Shown here piece by piece: positions 48,969-62,500 of a stretch of DNA of 64,000 nucleotides. The notes beneath the pieces were generated by a model. It had not been told where the DNA came from. It saw only the letters and a list, made by a program, of their open reading frames with translations, and did not search any database. How positions within the stretch are numbered: the first letter of the stretch is position 1; every line of letters starts with the position of its first letter. Both the position numbers and the translations under genes were made by a program. The stretch is from Casuarius casuarius (taxonomy: Eukaryota > Chordata > Aves > Casuariiformes > Casuariidae), in assembly GCA_003342895.1 (NCBI GenBank), contig PTFA01000082.1, positions 687,527 to 751,526 of the forward strand, given 5' to 3'.

Positions 48969-49576
48969 TTTTTTTTAAAGACTGTGGTTTATTTTTCATG
49001 GAGAACAGAGAAAATTGAATCTCAAAAAAGAAAAATGTTGGGTGAGAAAAACTATTTTCCGTCCAGGTCTATATACAATAGGTAGAAAATTATAGAGCAG
49101 CCTAGAGTAATGACCACCTAACAGCTTCCAGCCTAGGCAATTCATTTTTTTATTTCTCTAAGCTAAAATATAAACTACCAACAGCATTTTCAGNCTAAGT
49201 TATATAAAAAAACCCTGCTATTCAGTCCAAACCCATATGCCTTCCAGACTAGTGCGCTGAATAGAAGCTGAAAGGCAGCAAGACTACAGAAAGCATTTCA
49301 AAGATGCTCACGTTGAATAGGAGACAACCTCAAAAGCCCATTGGGAAGGCCTTTTCTTTATTGACTGATGGCAGAGCAGTGTGTGTTTCTGACAGAACTC
49401 AACTGCTATATCAATCAAAGTGTCTGAAATCCACAGCAAAGCCAGTTCGGCAACTCCAGTGACTGGAGTAATTCAACATGAACATAATTGCTTTTACTTA
49501 GGATTATAATTAGGATCCATTTGACAAATGCTGTTCTAGCTGGGCCAAGGATGTAATGAGTAATGGGGCTCCTTAC

Positions 49577-49663
49577 CTTCTGGGCCACAGCTCCCTGTGC
49601 GCCGAGGAGAGAGCTGCATTCCCCTTCATGGTACTCTTCTTTACATTCACGGCAGAACACAAA
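49577..49663 (-). CDS. PRKN: PRKN exon 10: second half of the IBR zinc-binding domain
   Basis: This 87-nt exon encodes 29 residues beginning FVFCRECKEEYHEGEC and ending AVAQK. The Cys-x2-Cys-x4-His-x3-Cys pattern supplies the last four IBR zinc ligands (human C365, C368, H373 and C377). The acceptor is a T-rich tract ending TTCCAG and the donor is AAG followed by GTAAGG, so both borders are strong. The frame at both ends is phase 0. The N-terminal 16 residues are very close to mammalian parkin, while the last 13 (the IBR to REP tether) are diverged, as expected for a flexible linker. Human exon 10 is 84 nt, so this one appears to carry one extra codon in the tether. Identity as parkin rather than another RBR ligase rests on the ECKEEYHEGEC string and on exons 11 and 12 following in order on the same strand. 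Confidence 0.97.
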
Positions 49664-52600
49664 CTGGAAAAAAAACCGAAACACACAAGTCATAAAAACA
49701 CATTACAAATATAGACAGCAGATTACAATCATAGAGAGCCATACAGCAGATGAGCTCTTGCCCTCCTCATCCTCTTAAATTCCAATAATCCTCCTAATTA
49801 TGCATCTTGTTATACAATCTGATCATTAACACAACAATTTTGCAGTTATTATGATACATTTCTTCAGTAAAATAAAATAAATGTCATGATTAAAAATGGA
49901 GTTTTGGTATTTGATCCATTTTGGAACATAAAGTCATACTACATACTCCTGGGTGTGTTTCTCTTACANGGAAATCTATTTATACAAGAAGGGTGTTGGC
50001 TGAAACATGCAGTTCTGCTTTATAGTGTTTACTAATGGAAGTAGTCTATTCATATAGTCCTGGATAAAACATATTCTCTATGGAAAACTACTACTGAATT
50101 TACTAGGAGATGATAACTTTATGTAAGTCATTTGAAATACAATTTTATAGAAAATTATATCCTTTCCATGGACTTTTATAAAGTGGTTTTAAAAAAAAAA
50201 TCCATAGAAACAACACAATGGGTGGTTACCTACACAGGTTTAAGGGACTACCTCTAGACCCTTATTGCATTTCTAGCAATTGTTNAGGTTTCATCTTCCT
50301 TAAATTCTATTGTTCTTTACATAAGGTTTCATCCAAAAGTAATGTCTTTTGCAAAAGAGTAAAACAATTGTCCATCCCTTAGGTTGAGCTGCCACTGCTA
50401 CCTAAACTGGTTCATATGTATCAAGTTTGATGCATTTTTNTACTCTAATATGAAGATACCTGTTTTGACATGTGACAAAATCTTTGACCTATCAATGCTG
50501 CATTAATTTCTATGTCTCTGCAGGTAAGAGGAAAAGTCAATAATGTAAAATGAGGTCTATCTTATGCTGTTCTAAAGCCATGCTGTCTTGATACATCTCC
50601 AGACCCTGAAAGATCTCTCACCAGTGAGCAATTTTGACTGGCATTGTAAGCAAGACTGATAAAACAGCCTTGATTTTTCAATGCAGAGCTGCATTCACAT
50701 GTAATGAATAAGGATATCAGGAGGACATGACACTGGAACATTTGTCTGCCACAAATTCCATCTTCTGCAATTTCATTTTGAACTCTTTCAAGCCTCGTTG
50801 TCACTTTCATAAGAACCACTGAAAATCATATTTCATTGTCATGCTAAAGAAACTAGACTTTTATGAAAAGCAGCATTATGAAAGTCCAAAAGGGTTGATT
50901 CTGTTATTCAGAAAGTCAGGGAAATTTGGAGTGGAGGAATGGAGTGAGTGTTTTATCTTCCAGTGATATCAAACAAAATCACCAGTTTGTTTTCCTGTCG
51001 CTTCTCTTCATTGTTTTTTCAATGATTTAAAATATTTTATTTTACTTTAATTAACAGTGATCTGGTAATTCATTTGTGCTTGCTAGCAAACAGTTTGACG
51101 AAGAAGGCACTTTTGCAAGGTATGTTGTATGAGAAGCTATATTATTATATTATAATATCATTTAGTAACAACAACAAACTCAAAAATTTGCACTACAGTA
51201 GTGGTAGAGTGGTACAGTTTCAGCCATGGTGAGCACTGCCCAAACACATACACAGAGGAACTCTCTTGACACCTAGCATCTCAAAGATGTGTTATCACTT
51301 AACAATTAAGGTTGTGGCCAGGCTTAAGTGTGCTTCCTACCATATGTGTCCCATTCTCTTTTTCCTTCCTGACTTTTTATTTCCTTCTGAACACATTTGT
51401 CTGAAAATATTTGTCTGAAAGGGTTTTCTTTACAGTTGCTATAACTGCCTTATCACAAAATGCCTCAGCTTCCTTTTCTCCCTCTCCTTTCACAATTCCT
51501 TCCTCTCNCTCTCACAATTCTCATGCAAGTGCAATTTTGCACATTTCATAAAGATTAAAAAGGGGGAAATACTGAAGAAAGAAAAAAAACCCAGGACATG
51601 TATTTTGTAAAGCCATTCCAGCTGCCTCACAATGTAGTTTGCATGCTGTTCCTATTTATTATAACAATGCTATTCATAAACTCATGCTGTACTATTTAAA
51701 GGTATGATATACATTCTTTCATTATAGAGGCCATTTTTTATGCTTACTTTTAAAATAAAATATCCTCAGGAGCAAGATCACAGTGTTGATTACCAACATT
51801 TTCCCTATAGGCCTGCTCTACTGGAAATGTGCACAACTCTATGACTATACTATGTTTTACATCCTGCAAGTAAGTCCATGACAGATCCTGTTGCATGCTT
51901 GTGATGAAGTCTGCTTTTTTTGGTGAGACAGGTACTCTTTTCACATCTTATTAGATAATAGATGAGATGTAAAACCAGTTTTGTGGTGAAAGAATACCCT
52001 GGAGGATGATCAGTTTTTCAGAATAAATAAGCATCTCCCAAAGAAATGCATTAAACACTCCCTTTTTATGGCAAAGCATCCATCATAAAGAAAATTCATG
52101 TCACTTACAACAAAGAGAAGTTTGTGATACTTTCATTCATTTTTTACATTCAGACACGGAAAATATACTGTTTCAGGAATGAAATAAAGCAATTGCAAAA
52201 ATGCTGTGAGTTAACCTATACTTTCTGGCTTCATTAATATTAATAAAGTTATTTTGCCCATGGAGAGAAAAGGATTTAAGTTGTTTAATCAGGATTTAAC
52301 ACTTTTTCATAAATTTGATATTAGTATGTGTTTAAAAATTACTTTAAGTACTGTGATTACTAATAATAGCAATATTTTCTCTCCTTTATTTGCCAAGAAG
52401 ACTGGCAGATTACTGTGATAATAGCAACTGCTCAAGAACTTTGTGTGTTTAGCACTTACTCTTGCTATCCTTGAAAGATTTTTCAGTTGGAAAACAATCA
52501 ACAAAAAGAATAAATCCCAAAGGTCTCAAACCTACCCTCTAGGTCCATGCATTAAAATGAGGATTAGCAGGGAANCCCCCAAAGCACTTAAGGGATTTAG

Positions 52601-55600
52601 GCACTGGAAAGTATTATAACCTCTGTGTGTGCTATTATGGGCTTTTGAATATCTGTAAAAATGTATGAGAGGGACCTAAGAAGAAATTCTGAATCCAAGT
52701 GACCTCAGAAAAAGAGGTATTAAAAATCTCAACAGGGATCCAGATCCTGTTTTTAAAATGCTCCAGTCTTTATGATCATTTAAACAAAAGGCAAAATCAG
52801 TCTGAACTCTGGCCAGTTTTATGCAATTGAAACCGCAGAGCCAACATTTGCAGTGCTGAGAGTGATGCAGAGAAATCTAGGGTGGTGGAACCAAGCTATT
52901 TTCTCAATTATTTCTGACTGGGCCTTTCATGGTGTTTTAAGTTTGGAAGGGAGAGCAGAATGTAACACTTACTTTGGATGAAAGGAAAATGACTTTGTAT
53001 TTTACATGCTAAGCAGGCAGGTTTTTTAGAAACAGGATTCTGCCATTTCCTTTGTCATAACTTTTCATAGATCTGCTTTTCCTTGGACTGAACATGACAC
53101 ATCTCATTCTCTTTCTTGCTAACTGCAAACTCCTCTTCTTTGGTCTCTAGCACTGATAGTGTCTCCCTGTGATACTTGTCAAACGTTACTGTTAAAATCA
53201 TCTTTCATCCAAAATACTTCAAATACAATACTCCCATTCCTGAATCCCTACAAAAACCTTCAAGTTTGAGCTTCCTACTGTTATTTTTAAGTTACCCTCA
53301 GCCCTCCCTTTCTTTTTCACTCTTACCTCCTTCTGTGTGTCTACACAGCAAAATGAAGGCAAAGTTGTAGTCAGGTACTCATAGACAAGGTTTAATCTGC
53401 AGCACTGCTAGGGACTTCTGTGTGAGCTAGTGACTCAAGTATATACACAGATTTCTTACAAGGTTTGTGCAATCCATGGTGAAATCTGGGCTGCGACATT
53501 TTTCACTGCTACAGTTATCACTATTAGCTAGACTAAAAACAGATTAAGTATGATATATAGTTTGGCCAAAGTGTATCTTCCCNAAAAGACATTCAAGTCT
53601 AGATTAAAGATATCAGGTGAGGAAAGATCTACTCATACCTCTGGTACAGTGTTTTAACAGCTATTCAAAATCACTGTTAAAAATTGTATCTAATTTATAA
53701 TTTGACTCTTTCTGTACATAGTTTCCAGCCACTGCTTTCTGCTTTGCATTTCTCTGCTAAAATAGCTTTTCAGTATCACATATTTTCTTCCTGTATAGGT
53801 ACTTATCTATTGTAATCAAGCTACCTCCTAACCTTCTTTAAGCTAAACAGAGAAACTCTAAGTTTCTCACTGATTAAGCCATTCCTCCTCCCCACCCCAC
53901 CCCTAGGCCCAAATCATATCCATGGTACTTTTCTGGGGACTGTCTTGTATTTGCCATTTATTGTTATTTCACTGATCTCTGCATCATTCCTATCAGCTGA
54001 GTCTTCATATTTATTTCTGGGTCACTGACAAATATTGAATGGCAACAGGCTTATTATCAAGCCTCTTGAATGCCACTAGCAATACCCTGCTGCTGAGGGA
54101 TTCTCCCCAGAAAAGGTGTCTCTACACGACCGCCACCCAGTGCAGCATGCATACTGTCACATGGTAGTGGTGAGACTATGCTGCTGCCCAAACCTTCTTC
54201 CTCATCACCATTTCAGTTGGAACACAGTCCCCTAAAGTCCTTTACTGACATATTTCCTTATCAGAATATTCTATAGTTTGAATCTAAATTGTTTTCTACA
54301 ATTTTCTTTTCTTACAAAACTTGTAATCTCATAATAGAATTAAATCACTTTCTCCTGATATGGCCTATTGTCACTGACACTATATTGATTAGCATGTTTA
54401 TTGAGATAGTTTGTCTTCTCAGTTCTTCTACCTTTTCTCTTTGGCCTTCCCTCATTCAGTACTGGCTGTCTAGACCAATCACTACAGATGGGAATCATGA
54501 AAACTAAAGCTACTAAATGAAGGCAGGATCGACATCTCTCCGCTCCTCATGGAGCTTTCTGCCCTTAGGGTAAACCTTGCATGCAAGACAGGAAAAGCTT
54601 CCTCAAAAGCAGGACAATATGAATGAAGGAAGATCACAGATCTTACCACCTTTCACTAATATGNAGGGCTTACAACTTTTATCTTGCCTTCTCAGGCAAA
54701 TATGTATCGCATGAACTCAGCCTTCAACATCTCTACCCACTCTTTCCTCCAAAAACAAGTCCATAAAAACAAAACAAAGAAAGAGTGCTCCCTTACAATC
54801 ATAATTCAGGCTGAGGATGAAATAAATTGCAGATGGCAGGTAACAATTTTATTATTTAATGAGCTGCCAGAAAATGCATATAACGTGCTGTTGTAATGTG
54901 GGAAGCCTATAGCCTTTGGAGAGAACACTAGGGAAACTAAGTATAATCTAATATATAGAGAGAACTAGAGTCATTTTTGCATTTGAGAACNGTTTGGTTA
55001 TACATTACACATCAAAGCAGAAAAATGTAACATTCTAGGATACTTGTATGGCTTTGATCATGAACCCATCAAAGCATCTTGGAATTGTGAGCAAATCTGT
55101 CCTATTAACAATGTTTACAATGCTCCTGAAACAGCAAAATACTATTATTCCTGTTTTAGTGATTGGAACCTAATTGATGGAAATCCACAGGCCCAAGATC
55201 CTTAAAATTTGAAGATCTTAATTAAATTAATGTGGAAACTTGAATACCATTGAGGACTCACACCAAAGAAGCCTGTCGAAGGCCTCACAGGAGCACTGTA
55301 AGAGAGAAGATTTACAGTTTTTAAACGTTAGACTCCCCTGTAATCATCTAAGATCATTGCTTGGACGAGCCACACCTCAGTTTCGTAAGGTCAAACATCA
55401 GCCTAATAAAGGTAATGGCTATAGAGTTTCCATGCTTTGTCGTTTCAGGAAATGAAAATATGATGGGGGGAGTGCAAATAAGTAGACAGCACAAATCATA
55501 CAGAAGCTCATATGAATTCCAAACAGCAACTGTTTAGTTATCTGCCAGGAATGTTAATATATTTTTTTTTAATCAGGCCATCATGATTTTTTTAAGCTAG

Positions 55601-56184
55601 ATTTTTTTACCTGGAAAGTGTTTAATTAAATAGCACAAATAAAACACTGGAAAGGCAAGAGATTCTTTCTCTTCATCTGATGACATGATCACCTGGCCAA
55701 AAAAAGATCTCGAAAATGTGAAATACGATAAGGCACCAAGTTTCAGTCCTAAATGAGCTTTTGTAGTCAAATGATAAGCTGCTGATTGGAGCAAAGATTT
55801 ATAGCTAAAATACAGGCATGCTTTAAGGCAAATCAAAGCCACCAGTGAATGACATATACAAAGGCCCTGCCCATACTACCCAGTGTCATCTCTCTTTATA
55901 GTGTATTTCCGTTTAGGAAAATATAACTTCCAATTGCAGTTCACAAAGTATAAATTACAATGTCATAGTGATACATACCTACAGAAAATGTATTTTTGTG
56001 GGAAAAAGAAAACTAATCCCCAAATTTCACTAGAAATGGTTTTACTATATATTATATATACCTTGAGTAAGAGAGCAGTCTGATTGCTTGGCTAGAGTTC
56101 ATACCTGCATAAACACAGACTAAGCATTTTGTACTTAGAAACTCTGTACTTTGGTATTTCTTTCCATCCAAAGTCAATTAACCC

Positions 56185-56206
56185 TTTTTTTTTTTTTTTT
56201 TTTTTT
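56185..56206 (-). repeat. T22 homopolymer
   Basis: A run of 22 T on the plus strand. It could be the poly(A) tail of an old minus-strand retrocopy, but the sequence before it (56207-56300 read on the minus strand) was not recognised and no target-site duplication was found. Confidence 0.85.
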
Positions 56207-57419
56207 AGGAATGTCACAGTCCTTGCTGAGCTACTGTTGTGAACTACACATTTTGGGTATTGGATTGACTTTGCCTCTGGCACTTTGTTACATCAAACAC
56301 CAAGTGTGAGCCTGTCAGCCATATGCCCCGTTTTTTGTTTTTTCTTGTGCTTACAGCAAGAACTTTTAAAAACAGAATATTTACCATTTGCAGTAGCTAT
56401 GTTTACCTAGGATTTGTGGCTTTGCCCATTGTCAGTTATATAAAACCTTGCAAATACTACCATAAAGATAAACACCACAGTAGAAAACGTATCCATTTTT
56501 AATGATACCAGCTTTACTAGATATAATGCAACTGCAAAATACGGTAGTACTTGCAGAACAATCTTGGTCTTTTTCCTTATAATAAGATACACATACTTAC
56601 TATTCGTATTTCATCTAAAATCAAATTTTTGTGAGGAGAACGACAGTCTGTCAAAACATGGTGTCAAAAATATAGCTGCAGTCTCTGTGCAGCTCTTGCA
56701 ATCTAAGGGCAATTTGCCATCAATATTATAAGTGGCAATTTTCTATAAACATTAAAAGCTTTAAGTATAGGACTGCATCAAAATGTCTTAGAGCTTTCCA
56801 TGTTTTTCTATTGAATCTAAAAGTGAAATTCTCCCTGCTGAGTAACACAAAATGACCCATAGGCTTATTTGCTAAGATGTAAGATGACGGCATTCATAAC
56901 CTGAGTCTCTTCAGCGAGTGCTGANGAGTTTGCGTCTGCAAACAGACAGCCTCTCCTGGAGCCTTCCTGGCATCACTGTCTTATTCTATAAGATGGACTG
57001 GTAACATGGATGGCATAAGCTCAGAGTACATCTCTCAGACCTCTCCAAATATCCTGATTACTGATTTGTGTGGATGGGCAATCTTATCTGGCCACCCTAG
57101 CCCCCTTCTGAATTGCCCCATACCTACACATACAGGTATTGCACAATCTTGTTCTTAGTGCATTGACTGGGATGGGGGGCAAGCTAGCCCATTCCAGAAA
57201 AAAAGAGTGAGAAGTCTATAGAACACTACTAAGGAGAGTTTGTAATGAGATTATGTGGTATATTGATAGTATGAAAAACATCTACTTGTGCTGTTATGTG
57301 TGCATAATAGAGTCAGATCTTGTCATCACTAAGAAAACCTCAGCTGATAATTGACTGCCCAGGCAAATATGAACTCAAACTCTGCCAAATTTTTGAATTG
57401 GACCGTGTTTTTTCGGTTG

Positions 57420-57840
57420 TCCAAGGAGACATAGGTGGCCCTGGCAGAACTGCACATGTACTGTGAGCAGAACAATGCTCTGCACTGGGGCACCGGGAAG
57501 AGATGCCCGGGATGATGCTGACCCAGCTGCCTCTGGGAAAGGAAGCCAAAGAAACGGCAGCAAGGTAGGCAGCTGCCTACAGCAGCAGACCGCTAAAGGC
57601 ATCAGCAAAACATTCATGTCCCTGTTGCATACCTCACCTGTGCAAGGGCTCCGAACAGCGAAGGAGAGAGCCAGGCTTCTAGTTCCTGGTGCTACAGGGA
57701 GTATGAGAAGTCCTCTGATGTTAAACGCTGCTCCTTGGAGCCACAGCAGCTGGGGGGCAAGAGCAAGCCTTCTTCCTCGTTTCCTCATCCCTGCATGCCC
57801 TCTTCTCTCCACCTCCTCCTCTCNTTTCCACAACAGCAGG
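57420..57840. other. GC-rich patch in PRKN intron 9
   Basis: Raised GC content with overlapping open frames on both strands of 144-152 codons. The frames mirror each other and have no family signature, so they are judged to be compositional. No intact splice acceptor/donor pair bounding a parkin-like exon was found here. Confidence 0.45.
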
Positions 57841-59495
57841 AGTCAAGCCCCTTCTTTAGGTGACAAAACTGAATTTTGCTTGCAGCTACACTGCTGAGAA
57901 GCTTTGAGCTAGCCCTGCTGGAAGTCTTACAGCCATGTCAGTAATCTGTAGCTAATGCAGCTATAGTGCTTTGGGGACCCGGACTACTATCTCTGCATGA
58001 TGCTGTATTTCGCTGGGTAGATGTTTCAGCACTGCTTGGAGCTACCTTGGGGATGCAGAAGTACATAGATCCCTGACTTCACTGTGTAGTACAGACACGA
58101 CAAAGAAACTTAAGTCAGTGTTATGCTCTTGCTGGCATAACTGGAGAGAAAAAACATTTGTATATTGGCTTAATTCTGTTCCCATTGAAGTAGCTGAAGT
58201 GAGTGGTACAAATGCCTAGACATATCTATTTAGCCTATAATTTTGAGCAATTTAATGCCTGGATGACTAGGAAAATGCAAAATGGATGCAGGTAAACTTA
58301 AGATTTCCACAGACGATTTCCATATTAAATTATATGGCATTTATATGAGGAAACACTGAGGAAAAAACTATTATTCCCTCTTCACCATTTAATGGAATAC
58401 ACTAGAAACTAAGTGCAAGGGATAAGGGAATTAGAGGGATTTANGACTAGGAGGAACATTTTAAAGGCAGCCAAGGATGTAAAATGTGTCTAAACTGTGA
58501 TTTGTTAAAACCTTTTTTTAATCTAGTGGAGAATATTTTCTATATTTTGATTATCTCACTAAAGAACGTAGCATTCCACTTACTACTGATAAAAAGGAAA
58601 AAAACCCAAACTTCTAAATATGTAATAGATATAGGCATATATTAAAACATACACCGTGTATCTCTCCTATTAACAGAAATCCACTGTAACGCCAATGGAA
58701 CAATACTGTATTTACTCTAGAATGAAGAAAGTCAGACCATGGATTATGCCTAAAGAAAAAATGCTGCCATCCCTGGAATAGATACAAAGAAGAATTTCAA
58801 GTAAAATTTTACAAGGAAGGAAGCATTATTTATAAGGAAGTAGGATATAAAGAGGGAAAATTACAGTTATCTTGAAATTCCTTTAGAAAGCGAGAGACAA
58901 AGCATTTTATAACAGGCATAACGGAGCATCTTTCAAAACGTTTTTCCTGCACAAGATATAGCACTTAACCTGCATTGTGCCAAAAGGTTTTTTGCAACAA
59001 AGTGGCTGAAGCTACATTCAAATGACCGGCACTTTATCACTTCTCCTAGTTTTAAAGAAGGTATTTGTTGCTGAATGCATGTAGCTGGTCATAAGGAATG
59101 TCACAAGGAATGAAATTTACTGCCTGTGGCTTTAGCTCCATCTCTAGCAGCTTTGGAGTTCAATTAATATACTCCAAAATGGTACGACAAACCTATTTCC
59201 ATATGATAATACTGCTGCTATGGATGCATGCCCTGGGCATTTGAGCTGCTAGCTGCACATTTATATGTGCAAACAGACCTAGAAATCTGATGGATTCATT
59301 AACATGGTTCTTGAAATGAAGAACCGAACATGCAGGTTGGGAAGCTGATGAGAGTTAAGCAATTACCCAGTGCCTAATTCACACTGAACTGCAATAGAAA
59401 TCAGGTCTCTCACTTCCTCGTGTGCTTTTAAAAAGCCGTAACATCACCAAGGTACACCCCACACATGAACCTTTATTTTGTACGACTCAGACTGC

Positions 59496-59585
59496 GTTGC
59501 TGTAGCCTTCTAAATGAAGCATATATTTTCATCTCCTGTGTTGCTGTAGCCATATAAAAGAAATACATATTTTCTTCATCTCCTG
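59496..59585. repeat. diverged 45-bp tandem duplication
   Basis: GTTGCTGTAGCC at 59496 and again at 59540 both lead into related text ending TCATCTCCTG (at 59538 and 59585). The copies differ by small indels and several substitutions. Confidence 0.85.
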
Positions 59586-62500
59586 GTTTCTGAATTTAAT
59601 CTGAATTTATAAAAAAGCCTACCCAGCAATATGAAAAAAATTCCAGAAGATGGCAGCAGTGACACAGGAATCAGCACAAGAGGGTTTTGCTAAGCTTTTG
59701 CAATTGAAAAACATTAAAAAAGTCATACTCAAAAGCTAAGATCCAGTGCAGGGTTACTAACAGCTGATACATGCAAAACTAGTCTTGACAAGACAGTCTC
59801 ATAAAGAAGAAATGGTATTCAGATGCACTGAAACACATAAAAAGGAGCAAGGGGTGCTCTTTATTTCAAGGACATTGCACCTTATGTTTCTTGAATACAG
59901 TAACAGCTGAACCCCCCCCCCCACCAATCTAACCTTCTAAATATTACTATCTAGCAAATAAAATAGCATGAATAATATACTTAAGATAACTATAGAGCAT
60001 TGTGCCATTTTAAGGGTTTTGCTGGGTTCACAGTCTCACTTGTGTGTAGCACATGCTTTTTATAAACACTATAAACACACAGCCTGTAGCCTAGAGAGAG
60101 CACAAATCAGTGAACAGATCTCTATAGGTTCCTCTCTTGTAAGGAAATACTGAGCTTCTGCACAAGGATCCAGTGAGAGTGTCTCTCCCTTTAGTAACTG
60201 AATTAAGTAAGGCATTAGGGTATCTTTCTGAAAGAAATTTTGGGGGGATTGGGAAGGGGATGATCTTCTGCCTCTTTTTTATTTCTAGCTGTTTATGTTT
60301 GTCTTACAAACAGGTGAATCCTTTAAAATTAGGGAATAACTGAATATACAATCATCAAATGCTATCCATGTTCCCTTCAAAGCCCAGCACCTTTCAGTTC
60401 AACAGCTGAGCATGAACATGCAGTTTTCTTGGTTCAAATTCAGAGTGTGAACAGGAATTTACTGGGAGAAAGTGCTACACTGGATGATTTTAATTAGAGG
60501 TGTTTCTAAGCCAGAATACCGACACTGAACAACACTGAGCAACTTTGGGCAAATTTTGAAAACAAATGAGAACTTGGTGTTAAGCCTCAATATCTAAAAT
60601 TAGATATAGCCAAAACTCAGAACTCCATCAACTCCAAGCTCCGATGGATAGATTTCGATTCAGGCACTGCAGCTCCAAGTCATCTGTAAGGTGAATAAAG
60701 TAAAATAAAAATGATTTAGAAGAGAAGGGAGAAAGAAATTGCCCAAATTTTGAAAACCTTCAGATCTGGTTCTCCTGAATGAGGCATCATGTTTGAAAAA
60801 TGTTCTGCAAATACTGCTGGAGAAAGCACTGGGATAATAATGAAAATATCACACTTCATCTTTCAAGGATGAGAAAATAGGTAGCTTGTGAAAACAGGCC
60901 TGATCCAAAATACACAGAAACCAGTCACAGCCAGGGTGGTTCTTGCCAGCAGTCCCTGTCACAACCAAGAGCTCCCATTAGGGATACCTCGATATATATA
61001 CGTTGTCACCAGTGCTACAGCTAGTTGTGTGGTTTCAAATAATTTTCTTCTGAAACAGGAATGTTTTTTAAACCTTGCAGAGATTGTGCAAATTGTGTTN
61101 ACAGAGTGCACATGTGTCAGCAAAGTAGGTGCACCCTTAAAACCCCAGTGCAACGTACATTCGCACATTTCTATGTGAAGATGGACCACTTGGTCTCCAA
61201 GCTGGAATTTCTGTACAACAAGGGAGTAGAACAAACCTCTATACAAAAACAAAGAGTTTATGCTTAACTAAAACTCATCTTCCATGAAGCAGTCTTGTTT
61301 CAAAGGATCCACTGCGAGAAGGCAAATCCATGACAGTGTAGCTGACTACCAGTGCTGCCAGGACACTGCTTGACACCTCAGAAAAGCAGGATCTCCCCCC
61401 TCCAAGTACCACCAGGAGATCCCTATGCTGACTGACATGTCTGTTTTTAAGGGAACTCTGAACTGACACATCCCTTTTCAAAGTCACTGGACTTAATGAC
61501 TGCAGTGAAAATGATCTGTTTCTTTGGAATAAATGTGCGTGGCTGATGAATGCCTGACTCATTTACTGCTTCGACAGAGCTGACTTTGCTAGGGCTTATT
61601 GTTTGCTTTTAATAAGAAAGAGGGGTTAAGAATTCATCTTGTGTGGTAATCAGGTTGTGTTCTGAAAATGTGATTATATGCAAAATTGTTTTCTATACTG
61701 GCCATGTCCTGGGCTCGTGGAAANTGGCACGACACCACCTTCTCCAGGGGAGCTACGTTAATTTACAGCTGCTGAGGATCTGGGCCTACCTGTCTATTTC
61801 TGACATCCAGTATATGAATCCATATAGCTGTATGGCATTAAGAGTCACTAGACAAGCACAGCACATCTAAGTATTTGCCATTTGAGACATTTTGTTGCAG
61901 TCATCCACTTCTTCCTGTGCCTCCCTCCTCTCATTGCTCTTCCCATGCACTCCACTGAAACTCATTTTTTATTCCCATTGCTCTGGCTACATTTACATGT
62001 TTGACTCTCTTCACTGCACTCCTGAAACAAAGTTCAAGCTCCTCTCTCTCTTGTTTTTTCAACTCTTTTTTTCTTATGCCTTTAAAAACCTATTGTCATA
62101 AAACAAGAAATTGAATTTTCTCTTCTTTTCTGCTGTCTCTCCTCCAATATCTTCACTTTATCTTCATTCATACCCAAAAGCATTGCTCTTCTCATAATGC
62201 TCTTGAACAAAAGAACAACCTCATTGCCATAATCACTGTTAGAACTTAATAAAAGCAATAATACGTTTATAAAAATAACAACGATATTATTACTGTTGTC
62301 AGTAGACAATCGTAAGAACAATACTACCATCTAACATGAAGTGTATCATTTCTTTCTCTCATCCTTTCCATGCTCCCAAAAGTCTCAGGAGCAGCCACAC
62401 CTGGAAGCATGCTAGCTATAAAACCACTGGACTTTGGGGTGCGCTTGGGGTAGGAATAGAGGTATGTCTTTGGAGATATTCACCTTTCTAATCTACTAGG

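Larger units (their letters stand above)
34104..49576 (-). other. PRKN: PRKN intron 10 (15473 bp)
   Basis: Bounded by the exon 10 donor (GTAAGG) and the exon 11 acceptor (TTCGCAG). Contents recognised: MIR/CORE-SINE-like fragments near 36101, 40860 and 48001, a GTTAGG-rich stretch at about 42170-44770, GC-rich patches at 46140-46620 and 48690-48905, and homopolymer C runs near 41432 and 48957. No protein-coding signal with family features was found in either orientation. Confidence 0.93.

Noticed and set aside
56185..56300. Processed pseudogene suggested by the T22 run
   Set aside because: No coding or known transcript sequence was recognised next to it and no target-site duplication is visible.
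57375..57897. Overlapping 152- and 144-codon frames, considered as PRKN exon 9 or a new gene
   Set aside because: Neither strand contains the IBR cysteine pattern expected of exon 9, and the frames follow GC-rich composition only.
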